A stretch of DNA of 18,316 nt, from positions 1,107,501 to 1,125,816 of the forward strand of contig JACKER010000007.1 of the NCBI GenBank assembly GCA_020632925.1, written 5' to 3'. Below the pieces are notes generated by a model. That model searched no databases. It was given only the letters and a program-made list of their open reading frames with translations, and was not told where the DNA came from. The position numbers and the translations under genes are program-made. The stretch comes from Alphaproteobacteria bacterium. Its GTDB lineage: Bacteria > Myxococcota_A > UBA796 > GCA-2862545. Every line of letters begins with the position of its first letter. Within the stretch, counting starts at the first letter, position 1. Below are positions 1-7,215 of the stretch, one piece after another.

Positions 1-630
<630 letters not shown>

Positions 631-689
631 TTTGCGTTCGAAAGCGTATCGATGCCGCGTCGACCCTGTCCCTATACGCGACCTTTTTA
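631..689 (+). other. 23S-5S internal spacer with a possible processing stem
   Basis: This is the transcribed spacer of about 59 nt between 23S and 5S rRNA. It contains a 6-bp inverted repeat, GCGTAT at 644-649 and ATACGC at 674-679, which could form part of an rRNA-processing stem. The loop would be 24 nt, so the stem is weak on its own. No tRNA-like sequence is visible. Confidence 0.5.
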
Positions 690-806
690 GGTCGGTGACG
701 ATAGCCCAGAGGACACACCCGATCCCATTCCGAACTCGGAAGTTAAGCTCTGACGCGCCGATGGTACTGCAAGGGCGACCTTGTGGGAGAGTAGGTATCG
801 CCGACC
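690..806 (+). rRNA. rrf: 5S ribosomal RNA
   Basis: This is a complete 5S rRNA of about 117 nt. The ends pair as helix I: 690-698 with 798-806, starting GGTCGG and closing CCGACC, nine base pairs including one G-U. Internal family landmarks are present, including CCGAACTCGGAAGTTAAGCTC around 730-750 and the GAGAGTAGGT loop E/helix region near 787-796. The position directly behind 23S in the same orientation is the standard bacterial rrn arrangement. Confidence 0.97.
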
Positions 807-840
807 ACCCCATCCCAAGCCGAGCCTAGCGCTCGCCGAG

Positions 841-876
841 AGCCCCCCGGACGACCTCCGGGGGGTTCTTGCTTTT
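841..876 (+). terminator. Intrinsic terminator of the rRNA operon
   Basis: A perfect 9-bp GC stem (CCCCCCGGA 843-851 with TCCGGGGGG 857-865) encloses a 5-nt loop. A T-rich tract follows (866-876, TTCTTGCTTTT). The stem can be extended by two weaker pairs at 841-842/866-867. It lies 34 nt after the 5S gene, as expected for the end of an rrn transcript. The T tract runs straight into the ribosome binding site of the next gene. Confidence 0.9.
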
Positions 877-887
877 GGGGGGAGACG

Positions 888-1520
888 ATGGCGCCGGAGA
901 ACGGCCTGGTCGAGGGGGAGGACGGGGAGCTCCGGTGCTTCTGGGGCATGTCCGCGCCGGACTACGTGGCCTACCACGACGAGGAGTGGGGACGGCCAGT
1001 GTCCGATGACCGTCGGCTGCTGGAGAAGCTCTGCCTCGAGGGCTTCCAGAGCGGGCTGTCCTGGCTCACCATCCTCCGCAAGCGGGACCGCTTCCGCGAG
1101 GTGTTCGAGGGCTTCGACCCCGAGCGTGTCGCGGCCTTCGGCGAGACCGACGTCCAGCGTCTGCTCGGGGACGCCGGCATCGTGCGTCACCGCGGGAAGA
1201 TCGAGGCGACCCTCGCGAACGCACGCGCCGCCTGCTCGCTGATCGAGCGCCACGGCTCGCTCGCGTCCTGGGTCTGGAGGTACGAGCCGACGGCCGAGGA
1301 GCGCCCCGAGACCGTCGACTGGCCCACGCTGCGCACCCTGTCCCAGACCGCGAGCTCGAAGCGCTTGTCCAAGGCACTCAAGGCCGAGGGCTTCCGCTTC
1401 GTCGGGCCCACGACGGTGTACGCGTTCATGCAGGCCATGGGCCTGGTGAACGATCACATCGAGGGGTGCTGTGTCCGCGCGCGCGTCGAGGAGCTCAGGG
1501 GCGACTTCGTGCGTCCGTGA
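888..1520 (+). CDS. tag: DNA-3-methyladenine glycosylase I
   Basis: This 210-residue enzyme removes 3-methyladenine from alkylated DNA, starting base-excision repair in the cytoplasm. Family features are visible in order. The zinc-site ligands match E. coli Tag Cys4/His17/His175/Cys179: Cys17 in LRCFWG, His30 in AYHDEEWG, and His190 and Cys194 in NDHIEGCC. The conserved LCLEGFQSGLSW segment (about 48-59) and the helix-hairpin region follow. The length is slightly above the usual ~190 because of about 13 extra N-terminal residues before the Cys17 block. The ATG at 888 follows a GGGGGGAGA ribosome binding site at 877-885 with short spacing. The gene starts only 81 bases after 5S rRNA, immediately behind the rrn terminator, and no room for a separate promoter is evident. 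The identification is firm; the exact start is slightly less so. Confidence 0.96.
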   Translation: MAPENGLVEGEDGELRCFWGMSAPDYVAYHDEEWGRPVSDDRRLLEKLCLEGFQSGLSWLTILRKRDRFREVFEGFDPERVAAFGETDVQRLLGDAGIVRHRGKIEATLANARAACSLIERHGSLASWVWRYEPTAEERPETVDWPTLRTLSQTASSKRLSKALKAEGFRFVGPTTVYAFMQAMGLVNDHIEGCCVRARVEELRGDFVRP

Positions 1521-1602
1521 GCGTTGCGAGTGCCAGCTGTTGGTCGGTGGTCCTGGCTGTGTCGAGCGGCCAGCGGTCAGCCCTCCCACGGCCTTGGGTA
1601 CG
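1521..1602. other. Short convergent intergenic region
   Basis: These 82 bases lie between the stops of two convergent genes. Apart from the repeat copy at 1570-1580 and a 5-bp GCCAG/CTGGC inverted repeat (1532-1536/1553-1557) without a T tract, nothing is recognised. No convincing terminator serves either gene. The stretch is visibly less GC-rich than the rest of the window. Confidence 0.5.
1570..1580 (+). repeat. Single copy of the CAGCGGT-CAG repeat, inverted relative to the 2128-2151 array
   Basis: CCAGCGGTCAG lies between tag and the convergent thioredoxin-fold gene. The same 11 bases occur in inverted orientation at 2142-2152, within a short heptamer array. The two copies bracket the gene at 1603-2064. 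Eleven bases could match by chance, but the right-hand side holds a patterned array rather than a lone match. Confidence 0.45.
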
Positions 1603-2064
1603 TCATCCGACACGGCATCCGAGAGACCGGCGCATCGATTCGCGGTCAACGGGAAACAGAGGGTACGGACGCGCGCCATCGGGGGGGACGACGTACAGGT
1701 GCGGCTCGAACAGGTCCCGGGCGGTCAGCCACCCGCGCTGCTCGGGCGATGGGTGCGTGGCATCCAGGAGCACCGGTGCGGCATCCAGGTCGTCGAGGCA
1801 GCGGCGAACGGCGGCGTCTGCGAACACCTCCCGTTCGATCACCTTCGCGGTCAGGTCGTAGTCGGCGCTGACGAACACCACGACGAGCTGCGTCTGCAGG
1901 CCCTCCATGAGAGCTTCACTCCATGGCAGCCAAGGCACCGACGTTCGGTAGTCGAGGTCGGCGATGGCGCGCGAGACCGCGGCGTCGTGCAGGTCCGCCG
2001 GTACGCCAACGCTGAACGTGGAGCAGCCACGCGTCGCTACCAGCGCCAGGAACAACGGTCGCAT
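1603..2064 (-). CDS. DsbD-gamma/thioredoxin-fold protein lacking the CxxC motif
   Basis: This predicted product has 153 residues. The order of motifs follows the C-terminal thioredoxin domain of DsbD. It has a W-P-W-S-E-A-L helix (45-52), a hydrophobic strand LVVVFVSAD (60-68), then Y-D-L-T-A-K (69-74) where DsbD has W-C-V-A-C-K. Next come EREVFADAAVRRCL (77-90; DsbD has a similar F-S-D-P-x-V stretch), a V-L-L-D-A-T strand (98-103), and a cis-proline-like F-E-P-H (119-122) followed by a beta hairpin. Both redox cysteines are replaced, so disulfide chemistry is not expected; a structural or binding role is inferred. The N-terminus is short and hydrophobic, ending in a poor lipobox (T-R-G-C, Cys14), so export is possible. 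The ATG at 2064 has GGAG just upstream. A GTG at 2142 is open but sits inside a repeat array. Composition is less GC-rich than its neighbours. The fold was assigned by eye. Confidence 0.7.
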   Translation of the reverse strand: MRPLFLALVATRGCSTFSVGVPADLHDAAVSRAIADLDYRTSVPWLPWSEALMEGLQTQLVVVFVSADYDLTAKVIEREVFADAAVRRCLDDLDAAPVLLDATHPSPEQRGWLTARDLFEPHLYVVPPDGARPYPLFPVDRESMRRSLGCRVG

Positions 2065-2127
2065 GAGCTCCGGTACCGTCGCCCATGCCCCGGCGCCAGC
2101 CCTGAAGTGACGGCCCCAGGCTTCGTT

Positions 2128-2151
2128 CTGACCGCTGACCACTGACCGCTG
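2128..2151 (-). repeat. Heptamer tandem repeat CAGYGGT (about 3.4 units)
   Basis: On the minus strand the units are CAGCGGT (2151-2145), CAGTGGT (2144-2138), CAGCGGT (2137-2131) and a partial CAG (2130-2128). The array lies upstream of the thioredoxin-fold gene and downstream of the TPR gene, in a 128-base spacer (2065-2192) where nothing else is recognised. A further unit plus CAG occurs at 1571-1580 in the opposite orientation. Short extragenic heptamer arrays are known as repetitive elements in several bacteria, but this one is not identified. Confidence 0.6.
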
Positions 2152-2192
2152 GTGGCTCGCGTCGCCGCAAAACCACCCCGGCCCGAACCGTC

Positions 2193-4748
2193 CTAGCCGA
2201 GCGCTTCGAGCTTCTTCCGGAGGTTCTTGCGCTCCTCCTTCAGGTCACCCTGCTGCGCGAAGCCGATGGCGTCGGACAGCAGCTTCTTGGCCACGTCCAC
2301 CTGCCCGGCGCGCTGCTCGATGCCCGCGAGGTGCTCGAGCGCGGAGCACATCCGCCGCCAGTCCTTGGCCTCCTGGAAGAGCCGCAGACCATTCGCCAGC
2401 GTGCGCTTGGCCTGGTCGATCTCGCCGGCCTGCAGGTGCGCCATGCCCTTGAAGTACGCCAGCTCCTTCACGATGGGGTGCTGACCGAGGGCGCCCACCC
2501 GCTCCTCCGACTGGCGGAAGTAGGTGAGGGCCTCGATGGGCTTGTTCTGCACGAAGTAGAAGAAGCCCACGTTGTACAGGTCGACCGGGAGCGCCTGATC
2601 GAACTTCAGGGCCTTGGTCAGCTCGAGCGTGCGCAGCGCGAGCGGAAGCGCCTTGTCGAAGTGACGCAGGGCACCCTCGGCCTGGGCGAGGAGCTCGGTG
2701 GCCTGGCGCTCGCGCATCGGGTTGCGCAGCGCGCGGGCGATGCCCAGGACGCGCTCGAGGGCGTCGCGCCCCTTCTCCACCTGGCGGCTCGCGAGGAGCG
2801 CCTCGGCGTACGACAGGCCCGAGTCGAGCGCGAGGGCGGCGATGCCCGTGCTGCCGGCGACCTCGTTGGCCCGGCGGAAGTGCTCCACCGCGTCCGGCAG
2901 GCGGCCCTGGCGGCGCGCGACGACCCCGCGGATCTGCTCGCAGGTCGCGAGGATGCCCGGCAGCACGCCGGTCTGGCCGTCCTCGGTGCGGACCTTGGCC
3001 AGCTCCTCGGCGGCGTTGGCGTGCTCGAGCGCGGCGGCGAGGTTGCCGTCCTGCAGCTCGATCGCGGCGAGGTGGTTGCGGACCTCGGCGACCTTGCCCT
3101 TGTTGTCCAGCCCCTCGTACAGCTTCATCGCGTCGTTGGCGCGGTCGCGGCTGCGGAACAGGTCCTGGCGGCGCAGGTCGATCTTGCTGCCGTTGAACAG
3201 CAGCCAGGCCGTCAGATCGCGGTCCTCCTTCTTCTGCGCCCACTCCGTGATCTCGGTCTGGACGCGGTCGGCGACCTGGAGGTTGCCGCTGTTCGCGAGG
3301 TGCTCGAGGAGGTTCATGTACACCGTGCGCAGCAGCGGATCGGGGTACTTCAGCTCGTCGAAGTACTTCGTGAAGTCGTACGCGAGACCCCAGACGTCGG
3401 GGTTGTCCTGCGTCAGCGCCATGGCGCGCATGATGGACGCGCGGTTCGGGGCACCGTTCTCGGCGTAGATCCGAGCGGTCTTGACGATGTACCCGTACCC
3501 GCGGGGCACGAGGTACCGCTCCATGAACAGGCCCACGCGGCGGGCGAGCTCCTGGCCCTCCTCACCGCTGTTGCGCTCGAGCACGCCCTCGCGCCACGAG
3601 CCCCGCTTGAACCGGTAGATCCAGGTCCCGAGCTCCTGGGAGAACTGGACCTCCTCGAACAGGTCCTCCATCGCGTCCAGCAGGTCGTCGATGCTGTCGC
3701 GATCGAAGCCGCCCATGTCCGCGACGAGGTTGGACGGGAAGGCCGCGCCCAGCAGGGCCGCGAGGTACGTCACCCGGCCCACGTCGCCCGGACCGGCGTG
3801 CGTGCGATCGCCCTCCTTCGGCGGCTCGTCGGGCAGGTCCAGCTCGTCCTCGTCGACCGCGAGCGGGACCATCGACGCGAAGCTCACGTCGGCGAGATCG
3901 CCCGCGAGCTCACCGCGCTCGTCGAGGATCTCCACCAGCTCGGCCACGAAGCCCGGACGACCGCCGGTGATCTCGGCGATGCGCGCTGCGTTGCCCTGCT
4001 TCTCCTTGCTGTCGAGGAAGGACTGGACCTCCTGGACACCCCAGGGCTGGATCGTGTGGACGGCGATCTGGTCGGCCGCGCGCTCGAAGAAGTCGAGCAG
4101 GGGCATCGGGTACATGCTCTTCGTCACGTCCGACTCGGGCTCGTCGAACAGGATCTGCATGACCTTCGCGCCGCCGGTGCGGCCCTCGGTGTGCAGGCCC
4201 TCGCAGAACATCGCCAGCGCCAACGAGTTCACCGCCGCGGGGTTCTGGATCTCGATCGCGAGGGGGATCTTCCGCGCGATGGCGATCACGATCTCGACGA
4301 GGCCGAGCAGCGGGTTGTCCTGCGGGAGACGGAGCTGGACCTGGCCGGTCTCCTTGTCCGTCTTCGACTCCTTCATCGCGGAGACGAACTGCTGGTACCA
4401 CCCCTGGACGCGCTGGGGCTGGCTCGGGAGCTGGGCGTTGAGCACCATCTCCACCTTGCCGCGCCGCAGGGTGTCGCGGGTCAGCGTCGCCATGAGCGAG
4501 CCGTACATCCGCACCAGCCACTGCAGGCCGTTCTCCTGATCCAGACACGCCACGCGCCACACGATCGCGTCGTCCTGCTCGGCCTGGAGCTGGCGGAGGA
4601 ACTCCGCGGACAGCGCCCGACGGCCACCGCCGAAGGGAGCCTGGAGGCGGAGGGTCTGGGTCTTGCCCTCGCGGGCCTCGGCCCAGAGCTGACGAAGCGC
4701 ATCGAGATCCGACGCGCGGGCCACGAACAACGGACGTTCCTCGGACAC
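2193..4748 (-). CDS. STAND/AAA-like protein with degenerate P-loop and C-terminal TPR repeats
   Basis: This is an 851-residue cytoplasmic protein with no signal peptide. Residues 6-28 (PLFVAR...L..LW..A) resemble the entry of AAA_16-type STAND ATPases (family usually F-V-G-R-x-x-E). The expected Walker A is APFGGGRRAL (37-46), without the GK[ST] core. The expected Walker B strand reads PLAIEIQN instead of ending in acidic residues. A later ITGGRPGFVAELVEIL segment matches the STAND sensor/winged-helix entry (usually tGGnPlfv.el). From about residue 530 to the end, helical pairs fit TPR repeats (for example EALTYFRQSEERVGALG and DQAKRTLANGLRLF). It is probably a scaffold or sensor that no longer hydrolyses ATP. 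The GTG start at 4748 is chosen because GGGAG lies 5 nt upstream, a strong promoter lies just beyond, and further upstream the frame runs antisense to the lipoprotein gene. The target of the TPRs is unknown. Confidence 0.8.
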   Translation of the reverse strand: MSEERPLFVARASDLDALRQLWAEAREGKTQTLRLQAPFGGGRRALSAEFLRQLQAEQDDAIVWRVACLDQENGLQWLVRMYGSLMATLTRDTLRRGKVEMVLNAQLPSQPQRVQGWYQQFVSAMKESKTDKETGQVQLRLPQDNPLLGLVEIVIAIARKIPLAIEIQNPAAVNSLALAMFCEGLHTEGRTGGAKVMQILFDEPESDVTKSMYPMPLLDFFERAADQIAVHTIQPWGVQEVQSFLDSKEKQGNAARIAEITGGRPGFVAELVEILDERGELAGDLADVSFASMVPLAVDEDELDLPDEPPKEGDRTHAGPGDVGRVTYLAALLGAAFPSNLVADMGGFDRDSIDDLLDAMEDLFEEVQFSQELGTWIYRFKRGSWREGVLERNSGEEGQELARRVGLFMERYLVPRGYGYIVKTARIYAENGAPNRASIMRAMALTQDNPDVWGLAYDFTKYFDELKYPDPLLRTVYMNLLEHLANSGNLQVADRVQTEITEWAQKKEDRDLTAWLLFNGSKIDLRRQDLFRSRDRANDAMKLYEGLDNKGKVAEVRNHLAAIELQDGNLAAALEHANAAEELAKVRTEDGQTGVLPGILATCEQIRGVVARRQGRLPDAVEHFRRANEVAGSTGIAALALDSGLSYAEALLASRQVEKGRDALERVLGIARALRNPMRERQATELLAQAEGALRHFDKALPLALRTLELTKALKFDQALPVDLYNVGFFYFVQNKPIEALTYFRQSEERVGALGQHPIVKELAYFKGMAHLQAGEIDQAKRTLANGLRLFQEAKDWRRMCSALEHLAGIEQRAGQVDVAKKLLSDAIGFAQQGDLKEERKNLRKKLEALG

Positions 4749-4753
4749 GCGGG

Positions 4754-4758
4754 CTCCC
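4754..4758 (-). promoter_or_regulatory. Ribosome binding site fixing the GTG start at 4748
   Basis: On the minus strand GGGAG is followed by five bases and GTG. It decides the start of the TPR protein against the much longer open frame that continues upstream over the divergent gene. Confidence 0.7.
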
Positions 4759-4768
4759 TGTCCCGACG

Positions 4769-4792
4769 TACCGGACGCGTCGGGGTCCGGTA
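4769..4792. promoter_or_regulatory. Perfect 7-bp dyad, candidate operator
   Basis: TACCGGA (4769-4775) and TCCGGTA (4786-4792) form a perfect inverted repeat with a 10-base spacer, giving half-site centres 17 bases apart. One arm overlaps the minus-strand -10 element and the rest covers the expected transcription start. This is a standard place for repressor binding. The spacing does not suggest a terminator (no T tract). The regulator is unknown, and no transcription-factor gene lies in the window. Confidence 0.45.
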
Positions 4793-4811
4793 TATATGGG
4801 CGTGGACGCGT
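4773..4811 (+). repeat. Direct repeat GGACGCGT, 31-bp spacing, flanking the promoter
   Basis: GGACGCGT occurs at 4773-4780 and again at 4804-4811. The second copy lies in the -35/-10 spacer of the minus-strand promoter and the first within the dyad region. A spacing of 31 bp is close to three helical turns, so both copies would face the same side of the DNA. GC-rich composition raises the chance of coincidence. Confidence 0.3.
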
Positions 4812-4819
4812 GGGTGCAA
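4791..4819 (-). promoter_or_regulatory. Sigma-70-type promoter for the TPR protein gene
   Basis: On the minus strand a -35 element TTGCAC (4819-4814) is separated by exactly 17 bases from a -10 element TATATA (4796-4791). This AT-rich patch stands out in a very GC-rich background. The start of transcription would fall near 4784, leaving a leader of about 35 nt before the GTG at 4748. No equally good promoter was found for the divergent plus-strand operon, although the -10 sequence is itself palindromic. Confidence 0.7.
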
Positions 4820-4847
4820 CGGGCTCGCGCGCGCCTCGGGAGCGGTG

Positions 4848-5351
4848 ATGGGTGGACGGTCCAACGTGCTGGGCAGCCTGATCTTCGGGGGGCTGGCGGC
4901 CTGTGGGCCCGGCACCCTGCCGGGTCACTACTTCGACGTGACGGTGTCGGGCGCCCAGAACAGCTGCACCGCCGATCCCGCCGACTACAGCGAGGGGTAC
5001 GAGTACCGCCTCGAGCTCGCCGGCAACGATCTCGCGCTGGCGATCGGGGACGCGGTGTTCGCGACCGGAACCGTCGAGGGCTGCGCGCTGTCCTACACCT
5101 CGCTGGTCTGGTCGGACTACCGCGACGACAAGCAGATCCGCTGGCAGATCGCCGGGGAGGCCAGGGTGGACGTGTCGGGCGGCGACGGCTGCGTGAACGG
5201 AGGCACGGACTGGGAGGGGACGGAGACCTTCGTGGTCGTCGACTCCGAGCACCCGGACGTGGCCGCGGGCTGCACCTACGTGCTCGACGTGACCGGCCAG
5301 TGGCTCAAGGACGAGAAGATCGACGAGGCACCCGCGGGGACGACGCCTTGA
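4848..5351 (+). CDS. Secreted lipoprotein of unknown function, first gene of the MoxR operon
   Basis: This 167-residue protein starts with a short hydrophobic signal ending in a classical lipobox, L-A-A-C, with the acylated Cys at 19, so it is predicted to be membrane-anchored and exported. The mature part is acidic and rich in beta-type segments (for example EGYEYRLELAGNDLALAIGD). It has four further cysteines (NSC, EGC, GDGC and AGC), enough for two disulfides. No family is recognised. The ATG at 4848 is preceded by GGGAG at 4838-4842 with 5-nt spacing. Its TGA overlaps the TTG start of the MoxR gene, so the two are probably translated together. The position suggests a role with the envelope module downstream. 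Confidence 0.8.
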   Translation: MGGRSNVLGSLIFGGLAACGPGTLPGHYFDVTVSGAQNSCTADPADYSEGYEYRLELAGNDLALAIGDAVFATGTVEGCALSYTSLVWSDYRDDKQIRWQIAGEARVDVSGGDGCVNGGTDWEGTETFVVVDSEHPDVAAGCTYVLDVTGQWLKDEKIDEAPAGTTP

Positions 5352-6292
5352 GCAGGCCCGACGGGCTGCGGCTGGTCGGCGCGTCGGCGGACACGCTCGC
5401 GGCCCTGCGGCAGGCGGTGGCGGGTGCGCTGCGCGGCAAGGACGACGTGGTCGATCTCGCGCTGACCTGCGTGCTGGCGAGCGGCCACCTGCTGCTGCAG
5501 GACGTGCCCGGGGTCGGCAAGACCACGCTCGCGTCCGCGCTGGCCCGCGCGCTCGGCGGGAGCTTCTCGCGGGTCCAGTTCACGTCCGACCTGCTGCCGA
5601 GCGACATCACCGGCAACAACGTCCTCGAGCCCGGCGGCGGCTTCGCGTTCCGCCCGGGGCCCTTGTTCGCGAACGTGGTGCTGGCGGACGAGATCAACCG
5701 GACCACCCCCAAGACGCAGTCCGCGCTGTTCGAGGCGATGGAGGAGCGGCAGGTCACGGTCGACGGATGCTCGCGCGATCTGCCCGCGCCCTTCGTCGTC
5801 ATCGCGACGCAGAACCCCTTCGACTTCCACGGGACCTACCACCTGCCCGAGAGCCAGCTCGACCGGTTCCTGATGCGCCTCGCGATCGGGTACCCGGACC
5901 GCGGCACCGAGCGCGAGCTGCTGCGCGCCGGCGGAGAGCGACGCACCGTCGAGCCCCTGGTCTCGAGCGAGGACGTGACCGGCCTGATCCGCGAGGCGGC
6001 GGCGGTCTCGGTGCCGGAGCTCGTCGAGGAGTACCTGCTGGACCTCGTGCGGGGGACGCGGACCGACGCGCGCTTCGTCCGCGGCGTGTCCACCCGTGGG
6101 GCGCAGGCGCTGCATCGGGCGGTGCGCGCGAGGGCGCTGGTCGAGGGGCGGCGGGTGGCGATCCCCGAGGACGTGCGGGCGCTCGCGGTGCCGGTGCTCG
6201 CCCACCGCGTGCTGGCGCGGTCGGGCTCGGCGCAGGGCGGAGACGTGGAGGCGGTCGCGTCGCTGCTCGACGAGCTGCCGCCGCCGCTGTGA
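5348..6292 (+). CDS. MoxR-family AAA+ ATPase
   Basis: This 314-residue ATPase has the usual MoxR length and motifs. Walker A is DVPGVGKTT (52-60), Walker B is VVLADE (110-115) followed by INRTTPKTQSALFEAMEE, sensor 1 is VIATQNP (151-157), and the family box LPESQLDRF comes soon after. MoxR proteins act as chaperone-like remodelling ATPases, often for VWA or envelope proteins. The start is TTG at 5348, overlapping the lipoprotein stop in TTGA; no strong ribosome binding site is seen, so expression probably depends on coupling. No better start was seen between it and the Walker A motif. The next gene, DUF58, starts in its stop codon (GTGA). The adjacent DUF58 and transglutaminase genes mark it as the envelope-module subtype, not a VWA-only one. 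Confidence 0.94.
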   Translation: MSRPDGLRLVGASADTLAALRQAVAGALRGKDDVVDLALTCVLASGHLLLQDVPGVGKTTLASALARALGGSFSRVQFTSDLLPSDITGNNVLEPGGGFAFRPGPLFANVVLADEINRTTPKTQSALFEAMEERQVTVDGCSRDLPAPFVVIATQNPFDFHGTYHLPESQLDRFLMRLAIGYPDRGTERELLRAGGERRTVEPLVSSEDVTGLIREAAAVSVPELVEEYLLDLVRGTRTDARFVRGVSTRGAQALHRAVRARALVEGRRVAIPEDVRALAVPVLAHRVLARSGSAQGGDVEAVASLLDELPPPL

Positions 6293-7215
6293 GAGAGCGG
6301 GTCGCGCCGGGCCTGCGGGTCACGAGGGACGGCGCGGTCGCGCTGGCGGCGTCGGTCGCGCTGCTGGGCGCCGGCGTGCTGTCCGGGAACAACCTGGTGT
6401 ACCTCGTGGCTGCTCCCCTGTGGGCGGCGGTGCTGCTGGCCGTCCCGCTGGGCTTCGCCAACCTTCGCGGGCTCGGGGTCCGGCGGCAACTGCCCGCCGA
6501 GCTGGTGGCCGGTCGCGACGGCGCGGGGCGGCTGCTGCTGCGCAACGGGCGGCGTCGCCTGGCGGCGCGGGACCTCCGGTTGATCGACGAGGGCAGCGGG
6601 GCGGTGGGCCGGTGCGAGGAGGTCGCCGCCGGTGCCGTGGAGGGGATCCCCGTGCGGTGGCGCTTCGCGGACCGTGGGCGGACGCGCCTGTCCGCGATCA
6701 GCGTGAGCTCGAGCTGGCCGCTGGGGCTGTTCGAGCACGTCCTCACCCTGCGGATGCCCGCGGAGCTCGTGGTCTACCCGCGCCCGCTGCCGGCGGCGGC
6801 GCCCCCGAAGACGAGCGAGCGTGGCGGCGTGGAGGAGCTCGAGCTCGGCCGGGGCACGGGCGACTTCGTGGGCATCCGCCCCTGGCGCGAGGGGGACGGG
6901 AGGCGAGGCATCCACTGGATGTCCACGGCGCGTACGGGCGCATGGATGGTGGTGGAACGCGCGGGCGAGACCGAGGTGACCGTCGAGATCGAGGTGCACC
7001 CGGCCGTTGGGCTCGGCTGGGAGCGGGAGCTGTCGCGGGCGGCCGGCGAGGTCGGGCGCGCGTTCCAACACGGGCGCAAGGTCGGGCTGCGCCTCCCCGG
7101 ACCGCAGGCGCAGCGCCTCGAGCCCCAGGGTGGGCCCGCCTGGCGCCGGACGCTGCTCGAGGTGCTGGCGCTCCAGCCACGGCGCGTGGACGACCGCGCG
7201 GGGAGCGAGACGTGA
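6289..7215 (+). CDS. DUF58 domain membrane protein
   Basis: This 308-residue protein is the usual partner of MoxR. The N-terminal part (about 13-55) is hydrophobic, consistent with two membrane segments. A beta-rich region follows, then the DUF58 signature at about 191-216 (G-D-F-V-G-I-R-P-W-R-E-G-D, then R-R-G-I-H-W and T-A-R-T-G), matching the family consensus of a YxxGD..R.IdW...ART type. The remaining C-terminal part would continue the VWA-like fold typical of the family. The start is GTG at 6289, overlapping the MoxR stop by four bases (GTGA). Its own TGA overlaps the GTG of the next gene in the same manner. The biochemical role of DUF58 proteins is not established. Confidence 0.92.
   Translation: MRERVAPGLRVTRDGAVALAASVALLGAGVLSGNNLVYLVAAPLWAAVLLAVPLGFANLRGLGVRRQLPAELVAGRDGAGRLLLRNGRRRLAARDLRLIDEGSGAVGRCEEVAAGAVEGIPVRWRFADRGRTRLSAISVSSSWPLGLFEHVLTLRMPAELVVYPRPLPAAAPPKTSERGGVEELELGRGTGDFVGIRPWREGDGRRGIHWMSTARTGAWMVVERAGETEVTVEIEVHPAVGLGWERELSRAAGEVGRAFQHGRKVGLRLPGPQAQRLEPQGGPAWRRTLLEVLALQPRRVDDRAGSET

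Noticed and set aside
687..1679. Minus-strand open frame across 5S rRNA and tag
   Set aside because: It covers an rRNA gene and the antisense of a confidently identified enzyme; the translation has no family features.
2065..2142. GTG start at 2142 for the thioredoxin-fold protein
   Set aside because: The codon lies within the heptamer repeat array. The added residues show no signal or fold continuity. The ATG at 2064 has GGAG upstream.
2331..4847. Long plus-strand open frame that joins the lipoprotein gene
   Set aside because: It is the antisense of the TPR gene. Its translation is low-complexity (Leu/Val/Arg/Glu-rich) with no family motif, and the lipoprotein has its own ATG, ribosome binding site and signal peptide at 4848.
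4749..5252. Upstream extension of the TPR protein on the minus strand
   Set aside because: The open frame continues over the lipoprotein gene, but the GTG at 4748 has a good ribosome binding site and promoter, and the extension has no recognisable sequence.
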